A stretch of DNA of 24,487 bases from a virus. The notes beneath the pieces are model-generated. The model ran no database searches and had not been told where the DNA came from. It saw only the letters and a program-made list of their open reading frames with translations. The position numbers and the translations under genes were made by a program. Positions 8,444-15,797 of this stretch are shown in pieces. Location: IMG/VR virus record IMGVR_UViG_3300019884_000160, positions 1 through 24,487 of that record, one strand, 5' to 3'. The first letter of the stretch is position 1; each line of letters begins with the position of its first letter.

Positions 8444-10735
8444 ATGGCTTGGTCAATCGTCGGTGTCGGCGCGGCGGTATCGCAGGTCGGCGGCTCTGTC
8501 ACTGCTTTGCTGCCATCAGGGATGCAGGCTGGCGACTTGATCGTCGCGCATGTCGCGTGGCGTACAGGCACGGCTGCGTCGCCAACCCTTCCTTCTGGCT
8601 GGGCGACAGCGGTTGAGGAACTGAACTCCTCGACCGCCACCAACAACACTGCCATGACGAGCGGTGGCATCTACTACATAGTCCGTGATGCCTCCAACCC
8701 TGCCGTCAATTTCACGTTCAGCAGCGTGAACCAGGTTATAATGAGCGTCATTGCCTATCGCGGCAATGACCAAGTCTCTCCGAAGTCCGCTGACAATGGC
8801 GGGCAGACCGAAGCGGCTGGCGTCACGTCTGTTACCCTACCAGGACTGACGACCCCAACAGAAGGCGAATTGATCTGCGTTGCCTTCTGCGGCGCGCAGG
8901 AAGCTACCTTCGAGCTTGATGCTACCAACCCCGGCGTGGCATCGGCCTCTCTCGACACGACTTCGCAGCCGGCTGGCAACACATGGTTCAGACGTGCCTC
9001 GACCACTTACACTAACGGCGCTGACGGCTCGCTGCACTGTTTCGACGGCATCAGGACAGCAGGTGACGCCGGAGCCACTGGTAATCTGTTCGGCACGGCT
9101 TCGATTGCTGCTCGTCACACTATCTGTGCCGTTAGCTTCAAGAGTGCGACGCCAGGAGATACGTTTAATGAGGACGTAGCAGAAACTGCCAGCGCAGAAG
9201 ACACTCCAAGCGCGGCGGTTGTAAGAGTTGGGGAACTAGATGAGACTGCAAGCGCAGTAGATACGCCAGCTTCGACTGCGATCTTTCCGCGCACGGTTGC
9301 TGAAACTGCTGCTGCTGTTGACACACCATCGGCGACAGGGATCTTTTCACGTTCGGTTGCTGAGGCTGCCGCTGCTGTTGACACTCCGTCTTCGACTGCC
9401 GTCTTTCCGAAGTCTGTTGCTGAGACTGCGTCTGCAGCCGATATTGTCGATGGATCGAGAGCCTTCAACAGTACGATTGCTGAGACCGCCACCGCTGTTG
9501 ACACTCCGGCTTCGACTGCAATCTTTCCGCGGTCTGTTGCTGAGACCGCCGCCGCTGCTGACACCCCGGCTTCGACCGCGATCTTTCCGCGGTCTGTTGC
9601 TGAGACCGCCGCCGCTGCTGACACTCCGGCTTCGACTGCGATCTTTCCACGTTCGGTTGCTGAGACCGCCGCCGCTGCTGACACTCCGGCTTCGACTGCA
9701 GTCTTCCCGCGGTCTGTCGCTGAGACCGCTGCCGCTGCTGACACTCAGAGTGCTGCGGCAGTAAGAGTTGGAAGTGTTGCTGAGACGGCTGCCGCCGCTG
9801 ACACGCCATCATCCGCTGCGATCTTTCCGCGGTCTGTTGCTGAGACGGCTGTCGCTGCTGACGCTCCGAGTGCTGCACTCGTAAGGGTTGGGTCTGTTGC
9901 GGAAACTTCTCCTGCGGCGGACACTCAGGACGCTACCGTAAACGCTGGCGGCACGACGTACAACGTCAGCGTTGAGGAGACTGCAAGTGCAGTAGACACG
10001 CCGAGTTCTTTGGCGATCTTTGCCAGTGCGCTTGCAGAAGCTGCTAGTGCAGCAGATACGCCAAGTGCGGCTGCGGTAAGAGTTGGAGCGATTGCTGAGA
10101 CCGCAGCGGCGAACGATAGCCAGAATGGCCTGGGTGTCTTTCCGCGTTCTGTTTCTGAGACTGCCGCTGCCGCCGAAACTACAGACGCTACTACCACCGC
10201 TCAGTCCTCCAGGAGCGTGGCAGAAACGGCCAGTGCAGTAGACACACAGTCTGCTCTTGGCGTCTTTAGCAGGTCTGTCGCAGAAACTGCCGCCGCTGTT
10301 GATGCACCTAGTGCGGCAGCAGTCAGGACCGGTGCCGCGGCTGAAACCGCCGCCGCTGTTGATACGCCGAGCGCGGTGCTGGCTAGAGTTGGTTCTGTAG
10401 CAGAGGCTTCCAGTGCGGCAGACGCGCAGAGTGCGACAACTGCTAGAGCCGGTGCTGTAGCAGAGACATCTGTCGTAAGTGACACGGTCGTTGCTACAGG
10501 GGTTCATCAGCACAGCGTTGTTGAGGTTGCGGCAGCACTAGAAAGTTTGAGTGCTGGCGTCTCTTACAACGTGTCAGTATCAGAGTCGACATCGGTCAAT
10601 GACAACGTAAGTGCAACTGTCTTCAGCGTGCCGACTCGTACGGTATCGCCCAAGAGGTTCAGGTCAGTTAATTTGTCTTCAGGTAGTAGACCTTCAAACA
10701 TTCCTAGTGAAAGAAGACGTTCCAATGGGAATTAA
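8444..10735 (+). CDS. Large tandem-repeat putative surface fibre
   Basis: This 763-residue protein has two parts. Residues 1 to about 240 form a beta-sandwich-like domain (LPSGMQAGDLIVAHVAWR, YYIVRDASNPAVNFTF, IAYRGNDQ) seen in uncharacterised phage proteins. Then come about 24 tandem units of about 20 residues with consensus VAETAAAxDTPSxxAxFPRS, and a short basic Ser/Arg-rich tail. The alternating E and D spaced by small residues suggests an elongated beta structure or fibre, possibly metal-binding, but I cannot name the fold. There is no signal peptide. Its end overlaps the connector start by 11 nt, so it belongs to the same late operon. Head or neck appendage is the best guess from context. 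The length could vary between related phages through repeat gain and loss. Confidence 0.7.
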   Translation: MAWSIVGVGAAVSQVGGSVTALLPSGMQAGDLIVAHVAWRTGTAASPTLPSGWATAVEELNSSTATNNTAMTSGGIYYIVRDASNPAVNFTFSSVNQVIMSVIAYRGNDQVSPKSADNGGQTEAAGVTSVTLPGLTTPTEGELICVAFCGAQEATFELDATNPGVASASLDTTSQPAGNTWFRRASTTYTNGADGSLHCFDGIRTAGDAGATGNLFGTASIAARHTICAVSFKSATPGDTFNEDVAETASAEDTPSAAVVRVGELDETASAVDTPASTAIFPRTVAETAAAVDTPSATGIFSRSVAEAAAAVDTPSSTAVFPKSVAETASAADIVDGSRAFNSTIAETATAVDTPASTAIFPRSVAETAAAADTPASTAIFPRSVAETAAAADTPASTAIFPRSVAETAAAADTPASTAVFPRSVAETAAAADTQSAAAVRVGSVAETAAAADTPSSAAIFPRSVAETAVAADAPSAALVRVGSVAETSPAADTQDATVNAGGTTYNVSVEETASAVDTPSSLAIFASALAEAASAADTPSAAAVRVGAIAETAAANDSQNGLGVFPRSVSETAAAAETTDATTTAQSSRSVAETASAVDTQSALGVFSRSVAETAAAVDAPSAAAVRTGAAAETAAAVDTPSAVLARVGSVAEASSAADAQSATTARAGAVAETSVVSDTVVATGVHQHSVVEVAAALESLSAGVSYNVSVSESTSVNDNVSATVFSVPTRTVSPKRFRSVNLSSGSRPSNIPSERRRSNGN
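9176..10636 (+). repeat. About 24 tandem 60-bp coding repeats
   Basis: Units mostly start every 60 bp at 9176, 9236, 9296 and so on. The unit at 9896 is 75 bp and that at 10151 is 66 bp. Units at 9536 and 9596 differ at 5 of 60 bases, all synonymous. The units at 9536 and 9656 also differ at 5 bases, with one conservative Ile/Val change. The cluster at 9476-9715 thus looks like the most recent expansion. Confidence 0.95.
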
Positions 10736-11264
10736 ACTTATAGTACCTCCAGCCGCCGTGGAGCCGGTAGAGCTTGAAGAAGTCAAGCAGGCTCTGCGCG
10801 TTCAGCATACGTTGGATGATGCAGTGCTGGCTTCCTATAGAACCGCTGCGCGCGAATGGGTTGAGCGGCGTATACAGGCCAAGATAGCTACAGAGACATG
10901 GGAGCTTGTAATTGATGCATTCCCAGTCAATGAAATCCGCCTTCCGTTTGGTCCGGTTCAGAGCATAGTCCATATTAAATATGATGATGCGGATGGTAAT
11001 GAGCAGACCTTCCTAGACACGAACTATGCTCTTGATAGTACGAGTAACGAGCCTTGGGTCTTTTCCGACGCCGGTTGGCCTACTGCATTAGATGCATTCA
11101 ATGCGGTTCGCATACGTTTCGTTACTGGCTATGCTGACTTGACTCTCATTCCTGCGCCAGTACGAGCCGCACTAATACTTAAGATTAAGGAGCTTTACGA
11201 CAAGGAGAGTAATGCCGTTGCGATTCACGACCTGCTGACCAACTGGTATAAGATGGTCGCTTAA
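10725..11264 (+). CDS. Head-tail connector (gp6-like)
   Basis: A 179-residue protein of the HK97 gp6/SPP1 gp15-type connector family, which forms a ring under the portal. It has the typical N-terminal helices (EPVELEEVKQALRV, DDAVLASYRTAAREWVERR), a beta section with LPFGPVQSIVHIKYDDADG, and a FVTGYADLTLIPAPVRAAL segment before the C-terminal helix. The start at 10725 is chosen because the protein homology begins there, with an A/G-rich site GAAAGAAGA before it. The open frame extends upstream inside the repeat gene. Confidence 0.88.
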   Translation: MGIKLIVPPAAVEPVELEEVKQALRVQHTLDDAVLASYRTAAREWVERRIQAKIATETWELVIDAFPVNEIRLPFGPVQSIVHIKYDDADGNEQTFLDTNYALDSTSNEPWVFSDAGWPTALDAFNAVRIRFVTGYADLTLIPAPVRAALILKIKELYDKESNAVAIHDLLTNWYKMVA

Positions 11265-11279
11265 CATGGAGAAAGTACA

Positions 11280-11687
11280 ATGGTTGATCTAACTGTTACG
11301 CCTGCGAACGTCCTGCCAGGATCGAACGCAGTGAAGGAGGCAGGAACTGCCGGCGAGACGATTGCTGCGGGCAAGGCAGTGTACAAGGCTGCGACTGGTC
11401 TTTATATGCTTGCTGATAGTAATTCGGCTACAGCTTTGGCACGTCAAGCGACAGGTATCGCGCTTAACGGTGCGTCCCTTAACCAGCCTGTTGATGTTCA
11501 GACACGGGGGGATATAACTCCCGGCGCTACGCTTGTTGCTGGCACGGACTATTATCTCAGCGATACTCCGGGAGGCATCTGTCCGCGTGCTGATATTGGC
11601 GCGGGCGAGTTTGTTTGCTTGCTTGGTTTGGCTCGCTCAACGACTGTCCTTGCGATAGACATCCAGTTCCCCGGCGTGTCACTGTAA
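11280..11687 (+). CDS. DUF2190-like capsid cement protein
   Basis: This 135-residue protein has the DUF2190 pattern: a start-proximal beta strand, AGETIAAGKAVYKAA, a middle ATGIALNGASLNQPVDVQTRGDI and a final beta hairpin. Family members bind capsid faces or three-fold sites as cement proteins. It usually follows the capsid gene; here it lies between connector and head-tail joining genes. GGAG lies about 10 nt before the ATG. Confidence 0.75.
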   Translation: MVDLTVTPANVLPGSNAVKEAGTAGETIAAGKAVYKAATGLYMLADSNSATALARQATGIALNGASLNQPVDVQTRGDITPGATLVAGTDYYLSDTPGGICPRADIGAGEFVCLLGLARSTTVLAIDIQFPGVSL

Positions 11688-11688
11688 G

Positions 11689-12045
11689 ATGCTTTCGCAC
11701 AAACTCGATCGCAGCATCATAATTCAACGTAGTACGTCAGTCACGTCGCCATCAGGCGCAGTGACTGACGTGTGGGCGAATTACATTGAGCGCCGCGCGC
11801 AAGTCTTGCCGGTGCGTGGTGAGGAGCGTTTTTCCGGCGCGCAATGGGCTGCGAAAGAGCAGGTGGAGTTCTTTATTCGTTGGGACCCTGACGTTGCGAA
11901 TGTTTCTCCGCTGGACAGGGTTATATATCCGACCAATGAGCCAGTGACAGAAGCTCAGATCTATGAAGTTATGGCGGTACATGAAATTGATCGTCATGAT
12001 GGACTAAGAATAATGACGGCACGTAAAGCGGAGCTCGTACCTTAG
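11689..12045 (+). CDS. Head-tail joining protein (SPP1 gp16-like)
   Basis: This 118-residue protein matches the phage head-tail joining family. Visible pattern: LDRSIIIQRSTSV at the start, VWANYIERRAQVLPVRGEE, and a C-terminal YEVMAVHEIDRHDGLRIMTARK. It would seal the head beneath the connector ring and dock the tail. It begins 1 nt after the DUF2190-like gene stop. A strong inverted repeat (11734-11771) lies within its coding sequence. Confidence 0.85.
   Translation: MLSHKLDRSIIIQRSTSVTSPSGAVTDVWANYIERRAQVLPVRGEERFSGAQWAAKEQVEFFIRWDPDVANVSPLDRVIYPTNEPVTEAQIYEVMAVHEIDRHDGLRIMTARKAELVP
11734..11771 (+). repeat. Intragenic 11-bp perfect inverted repeat
   Basis: ACGTCAGTCAC (11734-11744) is the exact reverse complement of GTGACTGACGT (11761-11771). 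Within the 16-nt spacer CGCC/GGCG can pair (11747-11750 with 11755-11758, loop ATCA). The result is a long hairpin about 45 nt into the head-tail joining gene. It encodes SVTSPSGAVTDV, which is ordinary sequence, so the symmetry may be functional at RNA level or accidental. Confidence 0.6.
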
Positions 12046-12456
12046 ATGATTGCTGATCTGAGAGGTCCGCTTAGGGATTTTCTTTTGGGCGATTCAATTG
12101 TGAATATTGCCGTGGGCGGTACGCGCATCTATCCGCTTAGGATACCGCAAGGCATCACTGCTACGAGCGTAGTTATCAACGACCAGATTTCTGAGGGGAC
12201 CGATTATCACATGCAAGGTCCTAGCGGATTGGCTACCGTTCGTGTGCAGATTGATGCATGGTCTCGAGACACTGATGCGGCGCGGTCTTTGAGCAATGCC
12301 ATCAAGTCGCGTTTGGGGGGCTATCGTGGATTCATGGGCACTGTCAGAGTGCAGAGAGCCTTTGCTGTCAATGCACATGCGGATTATGATCAGGCAGTAG
12401 ATCTTTATCGTAGTGGTCGCGACTATATGATAACATTCGAGGAGGATTTAGCGTGA
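12046..12456 (+). CDS. DUF3168 tail completion protein
   Basis: A 136-residue protein with the DUF3168 outline: DLRGPLRDFLLGDSIVNIAV, a strand with TRIYPLRIPQ, VRVQIDAWSRDTDAARSLSNAIKSRL and a C-terminal SGRDYMITFEEDLA. Family members (HK97 gp10/lambda U-type context, gene transfer agent gp8) act at the tail end that joins the head. The ATG follows the previous TAG directly, and the TGA overlaps the next gene's GTG. Confidence 0.82.
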   Translation: MIADLRGPLRDFLLGDSIVNIAVGGTRIYPLRIPQGITATSVVINDQISEGTDYHMQGPSGLATVRVQIDAWSRDTDAARSLSNAIKSRLGGYRGFMGTVRVQRAFAVNAHADYDQAVDLYRSGRDYMITFEEDLA

Positions 12457-12899
12457 TTAAGCTTCGTGTTGAAGGTTTGAAAGACCTGGAACAATCCTTG
12501 ATTGAATTGCCCAAGGCTACTTCTCGTAATGTGGTCTTGCGTTCATTGACACTGTACGCAAAGCGAATAGCATCGTTAGCTTCTAGATTAGCGCCAGATG
12601 ATCCGGGGACTCGTGGGAAAGATCTTAAGTCTTCAATAGCGACACAGACTGTGAGCGCTAGGCAACGTGAGTCAAGCGTTGAAGTTGCAATTAGCTGGCT
12701 TAAACGTATTCGTCATGGTGGCTTTCAAGAAATGGGCAGCGCGAATAATTCGCCGCATCCTTTTCTTCGACCAGCATTTGATGAAAACGTTCCTGTGGTT
12801 ATAGCTGGCTTGAAACAGGATCTAGCAGCAGAACTTGAAAAGGCGCGACAGCGGATAGCGCGCAAGGCTGAAAGGCTCGCCGCGAAAATGAAAACCTGA
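12453..12899 (+). CDS. HK97 gp10-like tail completion protein
   Basis: A 148-residue protein with the family hallmarks: an N-terminal VEGLKDLEQSLIELP, a helix with ASRLAPDDPGTRGKDLKSSI, and the signature GSANNSPHPFLRPAFDE before a long charged C-terminal helix. It starts at GTG, overlapping the DUF3168 stop, with GGAGGA (12441-12446) as binding site. It would work at the head-proximal end of the tail. Confidence 0.88.
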   Translation: MIKLRVEGLKDLEQSLIELPKATSRNVVLRSLTLYAKRIASLASRLAPDDPGTRGKDLKSSIATQTVSARQRESSVEVAISWLKRIRHGGFQEMGSANNSPHPFLRPAFDENVPVVIAGLKQDLAAELEKARQRIARKAERLAAKMKT

Positions 12900-12913
12900 A
12901 GGAGAACTGAACT

Positions 12914-13339
12914 ATGTCTGACGCAATGATTGGCTATGGTACGCTGGTCGAAATTCACAACGATGCCGTGCCTGCCGTTTATGAAACCATAGCGGAGACC
13001 GTGGATGTCGAACTGCCCGACGCAGATATCGATCAAGTCGATGTCACACATAACCAAAGTCCAGATAGAGCGCGTGAGTATGCTGCCGGTCTTATCGACT
13101 ATGGCGAAGCAGGGTTTGATATGAACTATGTGCCCGGATCGTTTAGCGATCAACGGTTGCAGGCACTATTGAATAGTGGCGCTAAGAAAAGTGTTCGCAT
13201 CACTTTTCCAAATACATCGGTGATGACATTCTTGGCGTTTGTGTCTGGCTATAAGCGAAGTGGACCAACTGCCGACAAGATGACAGCTTCTATCAGCTTG
13301 AAGGTGTCTGGCCCGCCAACTATTATTGCTGCGCCATAA
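12914..13339 (+). CDS. Major tail tube protein
   Basis: This 141-residue protein is a lambda gpV/HK97-type tube subunit. It starts with YGTLVEIHND and contains VDVELPDADIDQVDVTHNQ, and then the pattern of a small beta-barrel with one helix (FSDQRLQALLNSGAKKSVRITFPN) and a C-terminal ADKMTASISLKVSG strand. It is followed by the assembly chaperone and tape measure, as expected. A strong AAGGAGAA site precedes it. There is no added C-terminal Ig domain. Confidence 0.88.
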   Translation: MSDAMIGYGTLVEIHNDAVPAVYETIAETVDVELPDADIDQVDVTHNQSPDRAREYAAGLIDYGEAGFDMNYVPGSFSDQRLQALLNSGAKKSVRITFPNTSVMTFLAFVSGYKRSGPTADKMTASISLKVSGPPTIIAAP

Positions 13340-13349
13340 AGGAGGAAGA

Positions 13350-13799
13350 ATGCCTAATCCATATAGAGGAGAAGTACCGTTTACAGCTAACGGCAAGGAG
13401 TACATCTTGCGGTTAGATGTTGAAGCGTTGTGCTGCCTGGAAGAGCAAACGAAGAAGGGGATTATTTCTCTTCTTAGTGAGCTGCAGGATCCGCAAAAAA
13501 TAACACTGACGCTGGCGCGGCAGATGCTGTGGGCGGGATTGCAGGAGAAACATTCTGGCATTTCCCTTAAGGAAGCCGGTGATTTGATTCCTGCTCTAGG
13601 AGGCTTGGCTAAACTTGTCAATTTGTTCTCTGATGCTATGAATGCTCGTTTCACTGAGACGGAGGGCCAAACAGAAGACCACCCTCCGAAGGCGGGAAAT
13701 CCCACGAATGGGATTGGCCCGCGCTCTACAGATCATGGGCAGAGTTTGGAAGGGACCCCGACACCTTCTGGCGTCTCTCCATCTGTGAACTCTCCTTAA
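13350..13799 (+). CDS. Tail assembly chaperone, short form
   Basis: A 149-residue protein like the gene transfer agent gp10/TAC_11 group and functionally like lambda gpG. Its N-terminal YRGEVPFTANGKEYILRLDVEALCCLEEQT is the family signature. A folded region runs to about residue 105 and the remaining tail is Pro/Ser/Thr-rich and disordered. The start at 13350 is fixed by AAAGGAGG at 13338-13345. A G_GGA_AAT slippery heptamer at residues 115-117 should make some ribosomes shift to the -1 frame and add the domain encoded to 14011. Confidence 0.87.
   Translation: MPNPYRGEVPFTANGKEYILRLDVEALCCLEEQTKKGIISLLSELQDPQKITLTLARQMLWAGLQEKHSGISLKEAGDLIPALGGLAKLVNLFSDAMNARFTETEGQTEDHPPKAGNPTNGIGPRSTDHGQSLEGTPTPSGVSPSVNSP
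13694..13700 (+). promoter_or_regulatory. -1 ribosomal frameshift site GGGAAAT
   Basis: The heptamer is in the X_XXY_YYZ register of the chaperone frame (codons GGA at 13695 and AAT at 13698) and differs only in the last base from lambda's G_GGA_AAG. The -1 frame is open from 13658 to 14011, and reading it from 13700 gives a family-typical domain. A 7-bp hairpin AATCCCA/TGGGATT (13698-13715) overlaps the site. Confidence 0.8.
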
Positions 13800-14011
13800 T
13801 CTTTGAAGGTGAGAACAGAAGGTTGCGTCGTGCGCATATTGCGCAGGCATGGCACACTTGGTACATGGCCGCATTGCCTCAGTTCAAGAAGTTTCCGGAG
13901 CTTCCAAAGTTTCTAGATGATGCGGTGCCTAAGAAGAAAAAGCGCGTACAGAAAGATCCAGTTGCTTGGGTTAGATCTATCCCCGGTGGCAAAGTAATAA
14001 CAAGGCAGTAA
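13700..14011 (+). CDS. Tail assembly chaperone, frameshift extension (T-like)
   Basis: These bases are read in the -1 frame after the slip site and add 103 residues to the first 117 of the short form, giving a protein of about 220 aa. The extension has motifs typical of this chaperone family: HEWDWPALYRSWAEFGRDP, TFWRLS, LIFEGENRRLRR and AWHTWYMAALPQFKKFPELP. It ends in a basic Lys-rich segment. In lambda the equivalent gpGT binds the tape measure through its T part while gpG coats it. An independent start is unlikely: only a TTG at 13823 lies in frame, within the domain. It ends 3 nt before the tape measure start. Confidence 0.8.
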   Translation, partial: SHEWDWPALYRSWAEFGRDPDTFWRLSICELSLIFEGENRRLRRAHIAQAWHTWYMAALPQFKKFPELPKFLDDAVPKKKKRVQKDPVAWVRSIPGGKVITRQ

Positions 14012-14014
14012 CTC

Positions 14015-15796
14015 GTGGCAGATATTCTTTCAGCACTTAGAGTTGTCATTGGCGCTGATACAGCTGCGCTTACACGCGGGCTGAAAGACGCGGAGTCAAA
14101 GGTCAGCAGCTTTGGCACTGGCATTGCAGGAACAGCGAAGCTGATAACTGCTGCGTTTGCCGGTCTTGCCACAGCTATTTCTGCCGGCCTGAAAATGACA
14201 ATTAATGATGCGGATAAGATGGGCAAGATGGCTCAGTCTATCGGCATCCCGGTGGAAGAGCTCTCGAAGTTAAATTTCGCTGCTGACCTAGCTGGAGTAT
14301 CGCTCGACGACCTTGGCAAGTCGATGGCACGGCTGTCGCGAAATATGAATGACTTTGCGTCCGGTGCGAAAGGACCAGCCGCTAATGCTTTCAGGACGTT
14401 GGAAATTTCGGTTAAGAATGCTGACGGTTCCTTGAAGGATACAAGTGTACTGTTCAGTGAGATTGCAGAGAAGTTTGCTGGCATGAAGGATGGAGCCGGC
14501 AAGACAGCTTTGGCCATCGCTCTGTTTGGTCGTGCCGGTGCAAGCTTGATTCCGCTGTTGAACGCTGGTGCAAGTGGCCTTAAGATAATGAAGAACGAGG
14601 CCGAGCGGCTTGGTCTTGTCATTACACAAGAAGCTTATTTAGGAGCGGAGCGTTTTAATGATGCATTGACAAGATTGAAAGGCGCGGCTGGCGGTGTTCT
14701 TATCCAATTGTTAGGGACACTTGGCAGCAGTCTTGCGGCTGTGTCTTCTCACATGGAAGGTCTATCAGCGAGTGGCAAACAACTAGGTCCATTGATTGAG
14801 GGACTAGCTAACATTGTTCGTGTTCTGGCAACGGCTGTCTTGGCAAATGCGACGGCGTTCATAACAGCTATCCATGTGTGGACTGGAGCTGTTAAGGCTC
14901 TCTATGAACTAGGCAAGTTGAACCCGTCCAAGGCTCTCGATGAGTTGACCGCTGGAGCGCAGAGGGGTAAGAACGCCCTTATGGAGTTTGGGGCGGTCGT
15001 CAAGGGTATTTGGGGTTTGATGACGCCTCCATCCGGAATGGATCTTGAGTTTCGGATACCAGCTTTCTTTGACAAGGTGAAGAAAGATGCGCCAGCATTT
15101 GGAAAAGCCATTGACTCTGCCAAGGGGAAAGTATCTGAGCTCCATGCAGAGTTGAGAAAGCTAGAAGAGGAATTGCGCACGCCATCGGAAGAGTATGCTC
15201 ACAAGTTGGAGCGGTTGGACTATCTGTTCAAGGAAACTAGTTTGAGTGCTGAGAATTATGCTCGCGCTGTCAGTAAGGCTCAGGCTGAGATGGCGAAGGC
15301 CAGCCCGACATTGCAAGTGCTGGAGCAAGGTCTTACATCAGCGTTTGATAGAGCGCTTGATGGGGCGATGACATTTCAGGAACAGCTTCAGGCTCTGGGC
15401 AGGGATCTAGCTAGGCTTGCTGCACAGGCTGCGTTCAAGGCTCTGTTGTTTCCCAGCACTACTGGTCCGGGCTTGATCGGAAGTCTGTTTGCTCCTAGAG
15501 CGGCTGGCGGTCCTGTCAGCGCCGGTCAGTCCTATTTGATTGGTGAGCGCGGTCCTGAACTCTTTACTCCTGCAGCGAGTGGAAGGATTTCATCGAACCG
15601 TGACTTGATGGGTGGTGGTGGCAGTTTGACCGTGCACGTCGTTTCTGATGACGACAAGTTCAGGGCATTTGTGCAGGACGAAAGCGGCAAAGTAGTTGCT
15701 CAGTCATCACCTGCTATTGTAGCGAAGGCTACTCAGACATCAGTCCGTGCTGTACGGTCTGGTCGTAACAATGATCCATCCTTTCTAGGGCGCTGA
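14015..15796 (+). CDS. Tape measure protein
   Basis: A 593-residue tape measure, which runs through the tail tube and sets its length. At about 0.15 nm per residue it predicts a tail near 90 nm (inference). It starts at GTG. The N-terminus (LRVVIGADTAALTRGLKDAESKV) is the typical start, followed by an Ala/Gly-rich hydrophobic segment (about 40-60). Other features are a long helical centre, a second hydrophobic segment near 260-290, and a charged coiled-coil stretch (AELRKLEEELRTPSEEYAHK). The C-terminus has the family-typical AAGGPVSAGQSYLIGERGPE. No lysozyme or peptidase domain is visible. Confidence 0.93.
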   Translation: MADILSALRVVIGADTAALTRGLKDAESKVSSFGTGIAGTAKLITAAFAGLATAISAGLKMTINDADKMGKMAQSIGIPVEELSKLNFAADLAGVSLDDLGKSMARLSRNMNDFASGAKGPAANAFRTLEISVKNADGSLKDTSVLFSEIAEKFAGMKDGAGKTALAIALFGRAGASLIPLLNAGASGLKIMKNEAERLGLVITQEAYLGAERFNDALTRLKGAAGGVLIQLLGTLGSSLAAVSSHMEGLSASGKQLGPLIEGLANIVRVLATAVLANATAFITAIHVWTGAVKALYELGKLNPSKALDELTAGAQRGKNALMEFGAVVKGIWGLMTPPSGMDLEFRIPAFFDKVKKDAPAFGKAIDSAKGKVSELHAELRKLEEELRTPSEEYAHKLERLDYLFKETSLSAENYARAVSKAQAEMAKASPTLQVLEQGLTSAFDRALDGAMTFQEQLQALGRDLARLAAQAAFKALLFPSTTGPGLIGSLFAPRAAGGPVSAGQSYLIGERGPELFTPAASGRISSNRDLMGGGGSLTVHVVSDDDKFRAFVQDESGKVVAQSSPAIVAKATQTSVRAVRSGRNNDPSFLGR

Positions 15797-15797
15797 G

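Noticed and set aside
9115-9744. 209-aa minus-strand open frame with VSAAAAVSATDRGK repeats
   Set aside because: It is the mirror of the tandem repeats in the plus-strand fibre gene; the 60-bp periodicity keeps all frames open. No independent start signals.
9176-10636. CRISPR array
   Set aside because: Units are contiguous, coding, about 60 bp and degenerate; there are no constant repeats separated by unique spacers.
13823-14011. Independent 62-aa gene starting at TTG
   Set aside because: The same frame is open and family-like well upstream of the TTG, so it is the end of the -1 frameshift product.
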